From Prorocentrum cordatum (taxonomy: Eukaryota > Sar > Dinophyceae > Prorocentrales > Prorocentraceae), in the NCBI GenBank assembly GCA_963575745.1, contig CAUYUJ010001325.1, positions 330,945 to 394,944 on the forward strand: a stretch of DNA of 64,000 nt, given 5' to 3'. How positions within the stretch are numbered: position 1 is the stretch's first letter; every line of letters starts with the position of its first letter. The translations under genes were made by a program, and so were the position numbers. Shown here in pieces: positions 1 to 11,576 of the stretch. The notes beneath the pieces were generated by a model. That model saw nothing but the letters and a program-made list of their open reading frames with translations. It was not told the DNA's origin and did no database searches.

Positions 1-12
1 TCGGGTCAGGGC

Positions 13-51
13 TAACTCGGGTTCCTTTTTCGGGAATCCAAACCCGAGTTA
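13..51. repeat. Perfect 11-bp stem hairpin
   Basis: TAACTCGGGTT at 13-23 is the exact reverse complement of AACCCGAGTTA at 41-51, with a 17-base loop. A third copy of TAACTCGGG follows at 59-67 and starts the neighbouring foldback element, so this may be a broken piece of the same family. Function unknown. Confidence 0.6.
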
Positions 52-57
52 CCCCGG

Positions 58-227
58 ATAACTCGGGCGCCCAAATTTTCGACGAAAGATACAAAATACT
101 TGAAAATAGTCCAAAAATAGTCGGGGGGCTATTTTTTGAGTTGTTTTTCTATCGTTTTGGAATGTTTTGAGGATATGTGTTACTTTTCGTCGAAAGTCCC
201 GTCTGTAGGGGGACAGGCCCGACCTAA
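58..227. repeat. Family A foldback element, copy A1
   Basis: The right end reads TCGTCGAAAGTCCCG..TAGGGGGACAGGCCCGACCTAA, the reverse complement of the left end of the better copies at 17-19 kb (TTAAGTCGGGCCTGTCCCCC). The left end here is degenerate (ACTCGGGCGCCC then TTTTCGACGAAAG). The middle is A/T-rich with an AATAGTCC..GGGGCTATT inverted pair. No target duplication was found. Confidence 0.65.
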
Positions 228-1200
228 CGTTAGAGATATGATGTTCCAGCCACTTTTAGCCTTGATCACCAGAAGAAAGTTCAAGCACCGAGGAAATACC
301 GAGACTTGAGGTTCTTCACGTGTCGGGCCCTGGGAGGCGACACTCGTTCGACACCGTGTCGACCTTTTTGTGGGGTGCTCGAAATCATTTCTGGGACTTG
401 GTCCTTAAGTACGATGGTAGCAACATAACCTTAGAGTGCATCCTGGCGCCATCCGAAATGTGCACCAAGCTTTTTGTCAAATTAACAAGTTGTGCCTCCT
501 CGCCGAGGCCGCTTTGAACGCTCCAATCGGTCGGGGCCCTGCCCCCCCAGACCCAGGGTGAGGGTGTAGGGGAGGGGTCGAGACGCCTTCCCCGCCCGCA
601 AGCTGTCTCGCTCACGCTCACCCGCCCTCCCAACATAACATCCGAGCTTCAGCATGCTCAGCGGTCGTCTATGGATGGAGAGCTACTGGAAGCCAGAGCG
701 GACCTCGTGTGCGCGACGTTGGGGCGAGGTGCGCCACGCTGGGGCCAGGCGCGCCACGCGCGCCAAGTGCGCCAGGCACCCCTGGGGCCCAAGCGTGCCA
801 GGCACGCCCGGCGGTCCAGAGGCGCCACGTGCTCCACGTGCGCCATGAATGCCACATGGTCCAGCCGCGCCAGGTGCGCCACGTGCGGGGCATGCGCAGA
901 TTGTGCCAGGTGTGGATGAGAGTGAGGGGGCGGCGGGGTCGTCGTCAGTGTGCGAGGCTCTGAAGAAGCCCAGCGTAGGCGGCGATTTGTTACCGATTAT
1001 CGGAGGTTGGGGGTAAGACCGCAGTGAAACGGAGGGCCCGCCCCCCCAGGAAATCGGTTTTGGTTTCGTGTTCGTGTCATGCGTGCGGGCGAGGCGAAGC
1101 TGCGTGGGCGGGCCAGAGGAATGAACCCGCCGTTGCTAGGGCGAAGCGCACCTTCATGTTTCCCCTTCCTGGGTGGCCAGCGGTGGCTCGGGGGTAATGC
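228..1200. other. Unassigned GC-rich DNA
   Basis: No gene is supported here. Bases about 700-900 are a degenerate array of GCGCCACGT/GCGCCAGGC units, which creates several overlapping short open frames on both strands. The rest shows no repeat, domain or codon-bias signal I can name. Confidence 0.4.
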
Positions 1201-1295
1201 GACGGTGTCCTGTGGTGTCCCGTGGTGTCCCGTGGCGCGGTATCCCATGGTGGCTGGTGGTATCAGGTGGTGTCCCGCGAGGTCTCTATTGAGAA

Positions 1296-1760
1296 CAACT
1301 CAGTGAGATCGATCGTGAGATCGATTGTGAGATCGATTGTGAGATCGTTAGACACATCGATTGCGAGGTCGATAGTGAGATCGATAGTGAGGTCGCTTGT
1401 GAGATCGATCGATCGTGAGATCGATTGATCGTGATATCGATAGGTGGAGGGAGGTCGAACATGAGATCGATAGTGAGGCCGATGGCGAGAACGATAGTGA
1501 GATCGATAGATAGAGAGGGAGATCGAAACTGAATAGATATATACATCCGAAGTGATATCGATAGTGATATCGATTGTGATCTGATAGATAGTAATATCGA
1601 AGGTCGAAGGATATCGGTATTGGGAGCGATAGTGAGATCGATCGTAGGTTGAGAGATCTTTAGTGAGATCGGGAGATCGAGAGTGGGAACGACAGTGGCA
1701 TCGATGCTGAGATCGACGTCGACATCGATAGATAGTGAGATCGATAGGTCGGAAAGAGCA
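1296..1760. repeat. GATCGATAGTGA-type minisatellite
   Basis: Units of about 12 bases (GTGAGATCGATA and variants with GATCGATTGTGA) run in degenerate tandem. The preceding 1205-1275 is a GTGGTGTCCC array. Short echoes of both motifs reappear at 3577-3660 and 3750-3780, beyond the inverted satellite, in the same orientation. Frames reading IVRSIVRS come from the repeat and are not genes. Confidence 0.85.
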
Positions 1761-1774
1761 TGTTCTACCGCTGC

Positions 1775-1995
1775 TGGCGGAAAACCGAGGGGGGGGTCAC
1801 TACCGGTTCGACCTCCACCCCCCCCCCCCTTCCGGAAAACCGGGGGGGGTCACTGCCGGTTCGAACCCCTCCCTCCCCCCCCCAGTCCATCCATGAAAAG
1901 GGGGGGCGTCACTGCCGGTTCGAACCCCCCCTCCCCCCTCGAAAACCGGGGGGGGGGGTCACTACCAGTTCGAACCCCCCCCTCCCTCGAAAACC
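1775..1995 (-). repeat. Left arm of an inverted ~42 bp satellite
   Basis: About five units of GGGGGGTCACTACCGG / TTCGAACCCCCC / CCCGAAAACC separated by C and G runs. The unit is the reverse complement of the array at 2865-3550, so the two arms face each other across a minisatellite. Confidence 0.75.
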
Positions 1996-2860
1996 AGGGG
2001 GGGGGGGGCGGACAGTGGTGGGGACGGTGGTGGTGGAGACAGTGGTGAGGGGACAGCGGGACAGTGGTGGGGACAGTGGGACAGTGGTGGGGACGGTAGT
2101 GGTGGGGACAGTGGTGAAGGCGGTGGTGAGGACAGTGGTGGGACAGTAGCACGGTGGGGAAAGTGGTGGGGACAGTGGGGACAGTGGGACAGTGATGGGG
2201 ACAGTGGGGACGCTGGGACAGCACAGTGGGACAGCGGCGGGGACAGTGGGACAGTAGTGGGTACAGTGGGGACAGTGGGACAGTGGTGGGGACCGTGGGG
2301 AAAGTGGGGAGAGTGGGACCGTGGTGGGACAATGGTGGGGAGAGTGGGGACATTGACACACTGGTGGGGGCACTGGTGGGGACAGCGGGGACAATGGTGG
2401 GAACAGTGGGGACAGTGGGACAGTGGTGGGGACGGTGGTGGTGGGGACAGTGGTGTGGGGACAGTGGGAATGTGGTGGAAACAGTGGGACAGTGGAGGGT
2501 ATAGTGGTGGTGGGGACAGTGGTGAGGGCGGTGGCGAGGACGGCGGTGGGACAATGGGACAGATGTACAGTGGGGACAGTGGTCGGGACAGTGGGAACAG
2601 TGGTGGGAACAGTGGGGCAGCTCAGTGGGACAGCGGAGGAGACAGTGGGACAGTGGGGACTGGGGATAGTCGGGCAGTGGTTAGGGCCGTGGAGAAAGTG
2701 GGGAGAGCGGAACCGTGGTGGGAACAGTGGTGGGGACAGTGGGGACAGTGCGACAGTGGTGGGGTCATTGGTGGGGACAGTAGAGACGGTGGTGGAACCA
2801 GTGGGGACAGTGGTGGTGAGGGCAGTTGTGCTGGGAACAGCAGTGGGGGATGTGGTGCGG
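1996..2860. repeat. GTGGGGACAGTGGGACA minisatellite
   Basis: Degenerate tandem units of GTGGGGACAGTGG and GGGACAGTGGTG fill about 860 bases with one strand almost free of C. Open frames of 100-250 codons in several phases are artefacts of the repeat. G-quadruplex formation on the + strand is possible by composition. Confidence 0.85.
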
Positions 2861-2864
2861 AGGG

Positions 2865-3550
2865 GTTCGAACCGGTAGTGGGAGGGGTTCGAACCGGTAG
2901 TGACCCCCCCTCGGTTTTCGAGGGGGAAGGGGGACGGGGGGGGATTCGAGCCGGTAGTGACCCCCCTGTTTTTCGAGGGGGTGGGGGGGGAGGGGGGGGG
3001 ACGAGCCGGCAGTGACCCCCGCGATTTTCGAGGGGGGGGGTTCGAACCGGTAGTGACCCCCCCCCGTTTTCTGGAGGGAGGGGGGTGGGGGGTTCTTCGA
3101 ACCGGTAGTGACCTTCCTCTGGTTTCCGGGGGGGATTCGAGCCGGCAGTACCCCCCCCTGGTTTTCGATGGGGGGGGGGGTGTTCGAGCCGGCAGTGACC
3201 CCCCCCCCGGTTTTCGAGGGGGGGGGGCTTCGAACCAGTAGTGACCCCCCTCGGTTTTCTGGAGGGAGGGGATGGGGGGTTCTTCGAACTGGTAGTGACC
3301 TTCTCTGGTTTTTCGGGGGGGGGGGGTTCGAACCGGTAGTGACCTTCCTTTGGTTTTCGAGGGGGGGGGGGGGTTCGAACCAGTAGTGACCCCCCCCCCG
3401 GTTTTCTGGAGGGGGGGGGAGGGGGGGGATTAGGGGAGGGGGGGGAGGGTTTGCCACGGGAAAAGGGGGGGGTCCAGCAGGGGGGGGAGGGATTTTCGGA
3501 GGGAGGGGGGGGACCCCCAGGTTCCGGAGGAAGAGGGGGGGGGGGGGAAT
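2865..3550 (+). repeat. Right arm of the inverted ~42 bp satellite
   Basis: About 13-14 units of GGTTCGAACCGGTAGTGACC followed by CCCC(C)TCGGTTTTCGAGGGGGG. G- and C-run lengths vary between units. The array is inverted relative to 1775-1995. Long proline-rich frames on the minus strand are repeat artefacts. Confidence 0.8.
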
Positions 3551-3820
3551 TTTCCACAGTAGAGCGGCGGTGGATCACGCTCTCATAGATCGAGAGAAAC
3601 CGACAGCGGGGTCGATAGCGGTGTCCCGTGGTGTCTCGTGTCGTCCCGTGGTCTCGTTTGTTTTTATGATGCTCTTCTACAGGGGCGAACGCGCGGGCCA
3701 TGGAACGCAATGTGGTTCTGCTGGTACTCCTGGTGTTTTGTTGCCTTGGATCGATAGTGAGATCGAGTGCGCGAGGTAGTGATATCTCTATCTATACAGA
3801 ATGATATGTATGTCGGTACC

Positions 3821-3861
<41 letters not shown>

Positions 3862-4139
3862 GTCGATAGACATTTAGGTCGTCATCACATATCTTTGCCA
3901 ACGCGTCGTCGCCAGCATCTTCAGATTCACAGCCACTGCAGTTGTCCTCAGTTGCCCCCACAACCTCCTTATCACCCGAAGAGTGGTCGTATAGGTACAA
4001 CGAGCCCGCCGCAGGCGCCATTGTTTTCGCCACATCAATGTGAGTGGGTCGCGGATAAGTTAGATGGTTCGCGGGGTGGGTTGCGGGGTGGGTCGCGGGC
4101 GGGTCGCAGGCGAGGACTACAACAACAATTATTATAAGC
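3551..4139. other. Unassigned, with a (GA)n microsatellite
   Basis: 3822-3858 is a near-perfect GA dinucleotide run of about 18 units. The rest has no supported gene. Confidence 0.5.
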
Positions 4140-4140
4140 A

Positions 4141-5917
4141 TTATCCGATTGTTCGCTCTTATCTGCTCGCGTGCCATTCAACACGCTTATCCCAAACCCA
4201 TCGCACCCCCTTGGGGGTAAATATTTTTTTGCTTGCATCGTTTATTTCATGCAGCCCCTGCAGCAGGGGAAGAGAGGACGGATGGAAAAATAAGACAAAA
4301 GGGGAGAGAAAAGGATGGAGCACCAGAGAGGGGAGAGTAGCAGGAGGGGGGGCTAAACGCAGAAGACACGTGGCTGAACCAGACGGGAAGTGCGGGTGGG
4401 TAAACCCTGACAGGCGGATCGGGAAGGCGGTCCCTGTCAGCCAGGTTGAGCCGGCGGGGTGCTGAAGTGTGAGTCCTGCGTGAATTGCGAGGAAGTCTCG
4501 AGCGACAGCACGATTCCCATGAAAATCATGAGACAGGCCAAAGCAAGAGCGTGGCTCATGAGTGTCGAGGGCGCGGCGTCTGAATACATTGCGAGGGCGT
4601 CCCACGCGAGAGCGCGATTCTTGCACACATTGTGAGGGAGTCCCGCGCGAGGCGGGAACCGTTGTTGTTATCAGCCAGGGGGCAGGGGCGCAGTTTGGTG
4701 ACACTTCGGTGTCCCTTGTGAAAAAAAGGTGCGAGCCTTGGAAGCAGCATTCTATTTGAAAAATGCAATGATTACCGGGGAGGGGAGATCAACAGCAGTT
4801 ATCAGTTAGAAGTCAGAGTTCAATTGCAGCAGCAATCGTTTCAAGACTGGTCGTTCTCTTCTGCTCGCGTGCCGTTCAACACGCATGTCCCGAACCGTCG
4901 TTGACCGCCCTCTTCGTCTTCGATCGTACTCCCTTGTGGGCACATCTTCCCTGCCACGCGCGCTCAGCGCAGCCCCCCAAAATAGGGGAATTGAGGACGG
5001 ATGGAAGGAGGAGGGCGAAGGATGAAACGTGAGAGAAATTGAGAGGGTGCTAGGGAGAAAAAACACGTGGCTGAACCAGACGGGCAGATCGGACGGGCAG
5101 ACCCTGGCGGGCAGGTCAGGAAGGCGTGCCGAGGCGGCCACGTCGAGAGGGCGGGTTGCTGAAGCGTGAGTCCTGCATGAATCGCGAGGACGACTCGAGC
5201 GACAGCGTGCTTCCCAACTAAATCGTAAGAAAGGCCAAGGTGAGGGTGGGAATCCTGAATGTCGAGGGCGCGGCGTCTGAACACAGTGCGAGGAAGTCCC
5301 ACGCGAGAGCGCGAGTCCTGCATGCATTGTGAGGAAGTCCTTCGCGAGAGGTCGATTGTGGAACCCATTGTGAAGACGTATCTGGCGGGAGCCGTTGTTG
5401 TTGCCGTCCGGGACCCACCAACCCAGTTCGAGGAGGACACTTACCCCGATGAAGAGCATGGTGCGAACCCCGATGGGGGGACTTCAATTGAAAAACCAGT
5501 GTGCGCTGGTGAGGGGGATCAGTAATAAACGTTCTTCAAGAATGGGGGGATCGTTCTTCTTTTTTCAACAACAACAACATTCATCATTTTTAGGCTGTTG
5601 GTTCCAATCAGCTCGCGTGCCATTCAACACGGGTAGACGAGCAGGCGGGTTGTTGAAGCGTGAGTCTTGCAAGAATGCGAGAAAATCTGAGTAAATTGCG
5701 TGGGGATCGAGAGCGCGAGTTTGGAATACAGTAGGAGGAAGTATCAGGCGGGAGCCGTTGTTGATGCAGCTTGGGCAAGGGGCACAGTCAGGTTGAGCAT
5801 GAATAGTTTTCCTGGAAATAAAGCAGGGGGTCGAGCCCCGAGGGGGGCACTTGAATTAAAAAACACAATGTGCGCCAGTGATGGGGGATCAACAATCTCT
5901 TTTACGAGTGGGAATTC

Positions 5918-5974
<57 letters not shown>

Positions 5975-6500
5975 AGCAGCAACACCACCAACAACGTCAA
6001 CAACGTCGCCAACACCACCAACAACAACAACCACAACAACATTCCATTACCAACAACAACGCAACAACAGCAAATCAACAATGGTAAGAACAACATCACT
6101 CATTATAAGACTGCTCGCTCTTACCTGCTCGCGTGTCATTCAACACGTATGTCTCGAACCCTCGATACCCGACCTCTTCTTGCTCGATCCTACCCCGTTG
6201 GGGTATTTTTGTTCTTGCCTGCACGCGTATCTCGTGGATCCCTTAAAGCAGGGGAAGAGAGGACGGATGGAAGGAGGGGATAAAAGGAGGATGGAACACG
6301 AGAGAGCGTAGCAGGAGGGATTCTGGGAGCAGAAAGCACGTGACCGGACTGGCAGATCGGGCGGGGAGACCCAGGCGGGCGGGTCGATAGGTGGTGGACC
6401 AGGCGGCCAGGTCGAGCAGGCGGGTTGCTGAAGCGTGCGTTTTGCAAGAACGGCGAAGAAGTCTTGTAGAGGCCGCAACATGTGAGTTCTACAGTTTTTA
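4141..6500. repeat. Tandem ~700 bp repeat, four diverged copies
   Basis: Copies start near 4141, 4847, 5598 and 6106 at the shared string CTGCTCGCGTGCCATTCAAC (variants in each). The first two are nearly full length. The third has lost its middle and the fourth its end. Shared inner blocks include GAGAGGACGGATGGA, CACGTGGCTGAACCAGACGGG, GGGTTGCTGAAGCGTGAGTC and GAGGAAGTCCCACGCGAGAG. Copies end in (CAA)n tracts, longest at 5917-5972. No uninterrupted reading frame is conserved between copies, so I treat it as non-coding. Confidence 0.8.
5917..5972. repeat. (CAA)n microsatellite
   Basis: About 18 perfect CAA units, followed by impure CAA/CAC units to about 6085. It lies at the tail of the third ~700 bp repeat copy. 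Confidence 0.95.
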
Positions 6501-6814
6501 TTCGAGTAGGTTCTACATGGAAATTGTTTCTGCGTCACTCCGTCGGACCAGGCTTTTCATGTGTGCGGCGGGCGGAACGTTTCGTTTGGTGGTTTGATCT
6601 GGCGCAGCGGTAGACAGATGTTGGAAGGGGCGACGTGGAGGGCGGATGGGGAGGAGCGAGGAGGGGGAAGGGGGGAGGAACGATATATGAGGAGGGAGGG
6701 AAGGAGGGAGAAGGGAGGCAGGGAGGGGGGGAGAGGGACGGGGCAGGAGGGAGGAGAGGGGCTGGTCAGGCCCGCTGTAGGACCTGGCGGGCGTCGCCGC
6801 GCACGCGGCACTAT
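6501..6814. other. Unassigned purine-rich spacer
   Basis: 6640-6770 is a G/A-rich tract (GGGAGGGAAGGAGGGAG-like). No gene is supported. Confidence 0.4.
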
Positions 6815-7460
6815 ATCTCCGGAGCATCTCCGAAACACTTTCGAAAAGAATTCTGGGGGGTCGACCACACGTACAGAACATCCACGAAACGTCTACGGAA
6901 CATTTCCAGGGGGCGCAATCATCTACGTAACATCTACGAAATGTCTTCGGGGGCGAAAGCATCTACGAAGCATATACGAAGCTCTCCGGGGGGGCGAAAA
7001 CTCCGACAGAACATCTACGAAACATCTACGACGCACTTCCGCGGAGTCGAAAACGATGCGGTCTCGACGACCGAAACCGCGGTCGCGCGAACCCGGTTCC
7101 ACTCACGGAACGAACCCTGCCTGAAAAATTGTACATTACAGTGCGAAATTGAGGTGGTCACGCGAGCCCGGTTCTGTTTGCGGGCCGAACCTCGCCCGAC
7201 AATATTTTACAAACACGTCGGGCACAGTTCCGATTCGTCCCACGTGAGGCAAGAATTACAGAACATCTACGAAACGTTTACGACACAGAAGCAAACACAT
7301 CTACATAACGTCGATTCAAGATCTACGAAACATCTCCAGGGGGCGACAACATATGTATGAAACATCTACGAAACATCTCCCATCTTCAGGGGGGCGAAAA
7401 CATTTATATAACATCTACGAAACATATCCGAAACTCCAGGGGGCAAAAACATCGACAGAA
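6815..7460. repeat. ACATCTACGAAAC repeat array
   Basis: The string ACATCTACGAAACATCT recurs more than ten times, alternating with CCAGGGGGCGAAAAC-like segments. Spacing is about 30-45 bases. A stretch near 7050-7250 is less repetitive (CGCGAACCCGGTTC / CGCGAGCCCGGTTC). No coding signal. Confidence 0.7.
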
Positions 7461-8990
7461 CAGCGGCGGTGGTGACTGCGGCGGCAGTGGTGGTGGTGAC
7501 TGCGGCGGCAGCTGCAACGGTGCTGGTCGTGGTCACGCGGCAGGTCTCGTTGCCCTGTGGCGCTGTGCACCATCGTTTCCTCCATCCTGCCTCCCCTTCT
7601 TCCTCTCCACTTCCTCCCCCAGGTACCCCCCCCCACACCGAGATCGGACGTTGCAAAAACATTGAAACACCGTCGACCAAAGCCTTAGACCCTATCGTTC
7701 TGTGCAATTTTTCGAGCCATATCGATCTGTGAGGGCCCCAGGGCCAGAGCCCAGGCGAACTAAGATGCAACGCCCAGATCTGGGGCATTACCATCTCCCC
7801 CTTCTCCTTCCCTCCTTCCCTCTTTCCCTCCTTCCGTCCCTCTCTCCCAGGCACCTGTGCCGTTGGGTACCATTTCCAGGGAAACAGGCGGTTTGCAGCC
7901 CGATCGACAACCCTGTTTCCCCGTTCGGGCAGGGAAGGGGGGGGGGGAAATTGCGCCTCGTCGCCACGTTATCCCACCCCTTGCGGTGTCCTGGCACGTA
8001 CATCGCGTGCGCCTGGGCGGATGGGGGGTCCCCTGCTGGGGCTCATTGGAGATCCACGCCCAGCCTTCCCACGGCCAAGGCCCCCCGACGCCGCGTGCGT
8101 GGGGTTGCGCGGTCGCCCGAGGGAGCGGCGCCATTCGCGTGGCTTTCCGGGGCGGCACGCCGTGAGGCGCGTCGCCATCTGAGGGCAGTGCGCCCGCCGT
8201 CTCGGAATTGTCAGGAAGAGCGCGGCGCGCCAAGGTGCGTGGCGTGCGCGGCGCGCCGAGGTGCGTGATGTGTGATCCGCTCTTGGCGGCTGCGCTTGGC
8301 ACTAGTGAACATCTCAAGCTTCTGCTTCGCTACGTGCTTGGCGATGGATCTCTGACTCTCCTTCCTTCTCGCCCGCCCCGAGCTGCAGACGCCGCCCCCC
8401 CGCCCCTGGGGGGAGCCCCGCGGCCGCGGCCCGGCGCCCGCGGCGCCCCGCCCCGGACGATGGCGCAGGCGCGCGCGCGCGCTGGGGCGCTCGCCGATCA
8501 CCGGGTGGGGTTTTTGGAGGGCGAGCGGGGGCGGGCAGGGCGGAAAGCGGAGGAGGGGGGGAGGGAAGCAGGGAGGGGAGGGAGGGAGAGGGGGAGGGGG
8601 GGGGAGGACACGGGGAGGGGAACCGGGGAAGGAGGACACGGGGATGTTGGCGTCGGGCGCGCGCGCGCGCCTGCGCGCGACTGCTCGCGCCTGGGCTCGC
8701 GCGTTTCGCCGGGTGCAGTTTCTCGGGGGGTGCTCGGGGGCGGGCGGGGTTCGGTCGGTCGGAGTCGCAGGGCGCCAGCAGCCCATGGACACGGGCGCGG
8801 ACATGGTGAATGCGCGCTGTCCGAAAAATGTTCAACAAATATTGCGCAATGAGCTTCTCGAAGAAACGCATAGAGCAGCAGAGACAAACAGAGGCGAGGA
8901 GGAGAAAAGGAACAGGAAGGGAGGGGAAGAGACAATCCAGCAAGGGGCGGGCAGTGTTCGGGGGGGGGGGGGGCAACGGGGTTTCCCTTC
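7461..8990. other. Unassigned GC-rich DNA
   Basis: Contains GGCGGCAGTGGTGGTGACTG repeats at 7466-7520, pyrimidine-rich CCTTCC tracts near 7800-7850, G-rich tracts at 8540-8640 and a CGCG-rich stretch at 8650-8700. Overlapping open frames on both strands are compositional. No gene is supported. Confidence 0.4.
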
Positions 8991-8994
8991 CTCG

Positions 8995-9095
8995 GAAATG
9001 CGTTCCAGCAGCAGCGCCTCGACGAAAGCATTCCGGGGGTGCCCAGGTTGTCCCGAACGGCCGCCGGAGACCCGAGTTTTTCGAGTTTTGGGCGA
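8995..9095. repeat. Dispersed repeat, copy 1 of 2
   Basis: GCCTCGACGAAAGCATTCCG then GGGGTGCCCAGGTTGTCCCG, AACGGCCGCCGGAGACCCGA is matched, with substitutions, by 55150-55215 (CTTCGTCGAGGGTTTCTGGG..GTCCCGAACGGCCGCCGAAG). The ends of the repeat are not clear. Confidence 0.55.
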
Positions 9096-9249
9096 ACATT
9101 CGGAGGAGAGCCAGTGTGGTGAGTCAATGGAGGTTCGGGGTCACTGTACAGTTTTGGGACGTGGGTCGTCCGAGGACGCCTTGGGCGAACGGGGTTTCCG
9201 AGGTCTCAAGACCGTGCGATGACGGACCGCGCGGTGCGGTGTCCTAGAG

Positions 9250-9735
9250 TTTTGAGGTCACCGCGCTGTTCGCCACCACGCGGTTTCGGGACAAGGGCGG
9301 AGGGCGGAGGGGGGAGGAGGGAGGAGGGAGAGAGAGACGAGGGAGGAGGGAGGGGGCGCGAGGGGGAGCGGGGGGGAGGAAAAGGAGGAGATGGGATGGG
9401 GTCAGCGGGGTTGTCCAGGACTCAAGGGCCAGAGCCCTGCTGCTGGGCGAGCGCCAAGCCCGCCCGCATCCTCGTCCGAAGTTGCCTTCGTCCTGGCAGG
9501 GCCCGCGCGGAACAGTGTGCCAAAATGGTGGTGGAACCGCATGCGAAGTTTGCCACTGGGGTTTTCGGTGGAGCTCCCTATGGGGCCACGAACCGCGTGA
9601 GGTGTGCCACAGAAGGGGTGGAACCGCATGCGAGATTTGCAACTAGTGCCTTCGGTGAGCTCCCTACGGGGCCCCGAACCGCAAATGGCGGTTAAACCGA
9701 ACCGAACCTGAGCAACCGCCATTTGTCGTGTGGGG
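9250..9735. other. Unassigned, with two direct repeats
   Basis: 9521-9594 and 9606-9678 are diverged direct copies (TGGTGGAACCGCATGCGAAG.. and GGGTGGAACCGCATGCGAGA.., both ending in GAGCTCCCTA(T/C)GGGGCC). 9300-9390 is G/A-rich. No gene. Confidence 0.5.
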
Positions 9736-10860
9736 GGTCCAAACGCAGACGTTTTGTGCAGGGAAGATGCCGGGGCACGATGGGGGTCAGGGGCCGGGGC
9801 GGATTCCGGGACAGGAGTGGTCGGGTTGGGAGCCCCAAGAACAGAGGTTCTGGTCGGGGAAGATGCCGGGGCACGGTGGGGGTCAGGGTGGGAGGGCGGG
9901 GTCGATTCCAGGCCAGTTTTTATTGTCGTGTGTGGACAGCCAAGAACAGAGTGTCTCCAGGCTAGGAGTAGTCGGTTGGAGGCCACAAGAACAGAGGTTC
10001 TGTGCAGGAGAGATGTCGGGACATGGTGGGGGTCAGAATTGGAGGTCGGGGTCGGTTGCAGGCCACGAGTTGTCGGGTGGGGGGCCAGAAGGACAGAGGT
10101 CCCGGGCAGGAAAAATGCCGGGGCATGGTGGGGGTCAGGGTGGAGGGTCGGGGCGGAATTCCAGGCCAGGAATTGTCGCGTGGGGGGTCCCACAATGTTC
10201 TGGGCGGGGAGGGTACCAGGGCACGGTGGGGGTCCGGGTGGGGGGTCGGAGCTGATTTTGGAACAGGGATGGTCGGGTGGGGGAGCCCAAGAACAGAGGT
10301 CCCGGTCGGGGAAGATGCGGGGGCACGGTGGGGGTCAGGGTTGGGGGTCGGGGTCGACTCCAGGCCAGGAATTGTCGCGTGGGGGGGCCCAAGAACAGAG
10401 GTTCAGGGCGGGGAAATGCCAGAGCACGGTGGGGTTCAGGGTGGGGGGGGTCCAGGCCGTTTCGAGGCAAAGAACTTTTGTGCAGGCGGGCGGGAGGGAC
10501 GCCAGGGCACGGTGGGGGTCAGAGTTGGGGGTCGGGGTCTATTCTACGCCAAGACTTGTCGGGTGGGGGCCCCAAGAGCAGAGGTTCCGGGCGGCGAAGA
10601 TATTGGGGCACGGTGGGGGTCAGCATGGTGGGTCCCAAGAAAAGCGCTCCCAGGACGGTGCGGGGGCCGGACGATGTGGAGGGTCAGGGTCGGCTCGTAG
10701 CGCGGAATTGTCGAGTGAAGGGTCGCAAGAAGAGCATTCCCAGGATGGGGTCGGACGAGGTGGGAGGTCGAGGGGGAGGGGATGCCGAGACCAGGTGGGG
10801 GGTCCGATGCGGTGTGGGGCCAGGAACCCTCGGGTGGGGGGGTTCTAGAACAGAGGTTCA
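9736..10860. repeat. ~100 bp tandem repeat, about 10 copies
   Basis: The unit runs CCCAAGAACAGAGGTTC, GGGCGGGGAAGATGCCGGGG, CACGGTGGGGGTCAGG, GTCGGGGTCGATTCCAGGCC, AGGAATTGTCG. Spacing varies from about 90 to 115 bases. A diverged continuation lies at 11090-11410. The 372-codon open frame across it is a repeat artefact. Confidence 0.8.
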
Positions 10861-10904
10861 AGCAGTGGCGAACCGTCCTGGCTCGCCTATACCCCTACCA
10901 ACCA

Positions 10905-11060
10905 ATGTTCTGAGAACCTCTTGTGGTTTCCACGAAATGTTCTTAGAACATTTCTGGCGGAGCCTGTCTTGTTTTATCACAGCGGGTTTATGTTTTAAGA
11001 AAATGCTTTTTGTGCTTAGAACATTTCTGGTTCTAAGATCATTTCGTGGTAGGACTATAG
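10905..11060. repeat. Palindromic foldback element
   Basis: GAAATGTTCT T AGAACATTTC near 10935-10955 is a perfect 10-base-arm palindrome. The larger arms CCACGAAATGTTCTTAGAAC (left) and GTTCTAAGATCATTTCGTGG (right, near 11030-11050) are inverted copies with one mismatch. The loop is A/T-rich compared with its surroundings. No target duplication was seen. Confidence 0.65.
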
Positions 11061-11089
11061 GAATGCCGGGACGGTCGGTCCCTGCTCAA

Positions 11090-11410
11090 GAGGTCCATTG
11101 GGTGGGGATGCCGGGGCCAGGTGTAGGGGCAGGGTCGGTGTGGGGACAGAAATTGTGGGGGTGGGGGTCCTGAGAACGGAGGTCAAGAGGGTAGGGATGC
11201 CTGGGCCAAGTGAGGGGTCAGGGTCGGTGTGGGGTTAGGAATTGTCGGGTGGGGGTCCCAAGAACATGATCCAAAGAATGGGGTGTGCCGGGGCGACATG
11301 GTGGCCAGGTAGGGGGTCAGGGCCGGGTCGGTGTGGTAAGAACAGGATCCAGAGGGTAGGGTGTGCCAGGGCGAGATAGTGGCCAGGTAGGTAGTCAGGG
11401 TCGGTGTCGA
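11090..11410. repeat. Diverged tail of the ~100 bp array
   Basis: Repeated GGGGTCCCAAGAACATGATC, GTGTGCCGGGGCGACATGGT, GGCCAGGTAGGGGGTCAGGG and variants, three to four units. Confidence 0.6.
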
Positions 11411-11576
11411 CCGTCCACAGGTGCACAGTTTCCTCACACGCCACAGAAGAGATGCGTGAACGGTGTGTGCACGAATGACGCCAAGCCAACGGCTACAGTC
11501 CTAGGACAGGGTCGGACGCGGGCAGGATAGGCGGCTCTAACACGCCCTTCTCCTCACACGCCTCTGGGTCGGCGGA

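Noticed and set aside
658-963. Collagen-like G-x-y text on the minus strand
   Set aside because: It follows from the GCGCCACGT-type degenerate repeat. Several frames are open at once and none has a start context.
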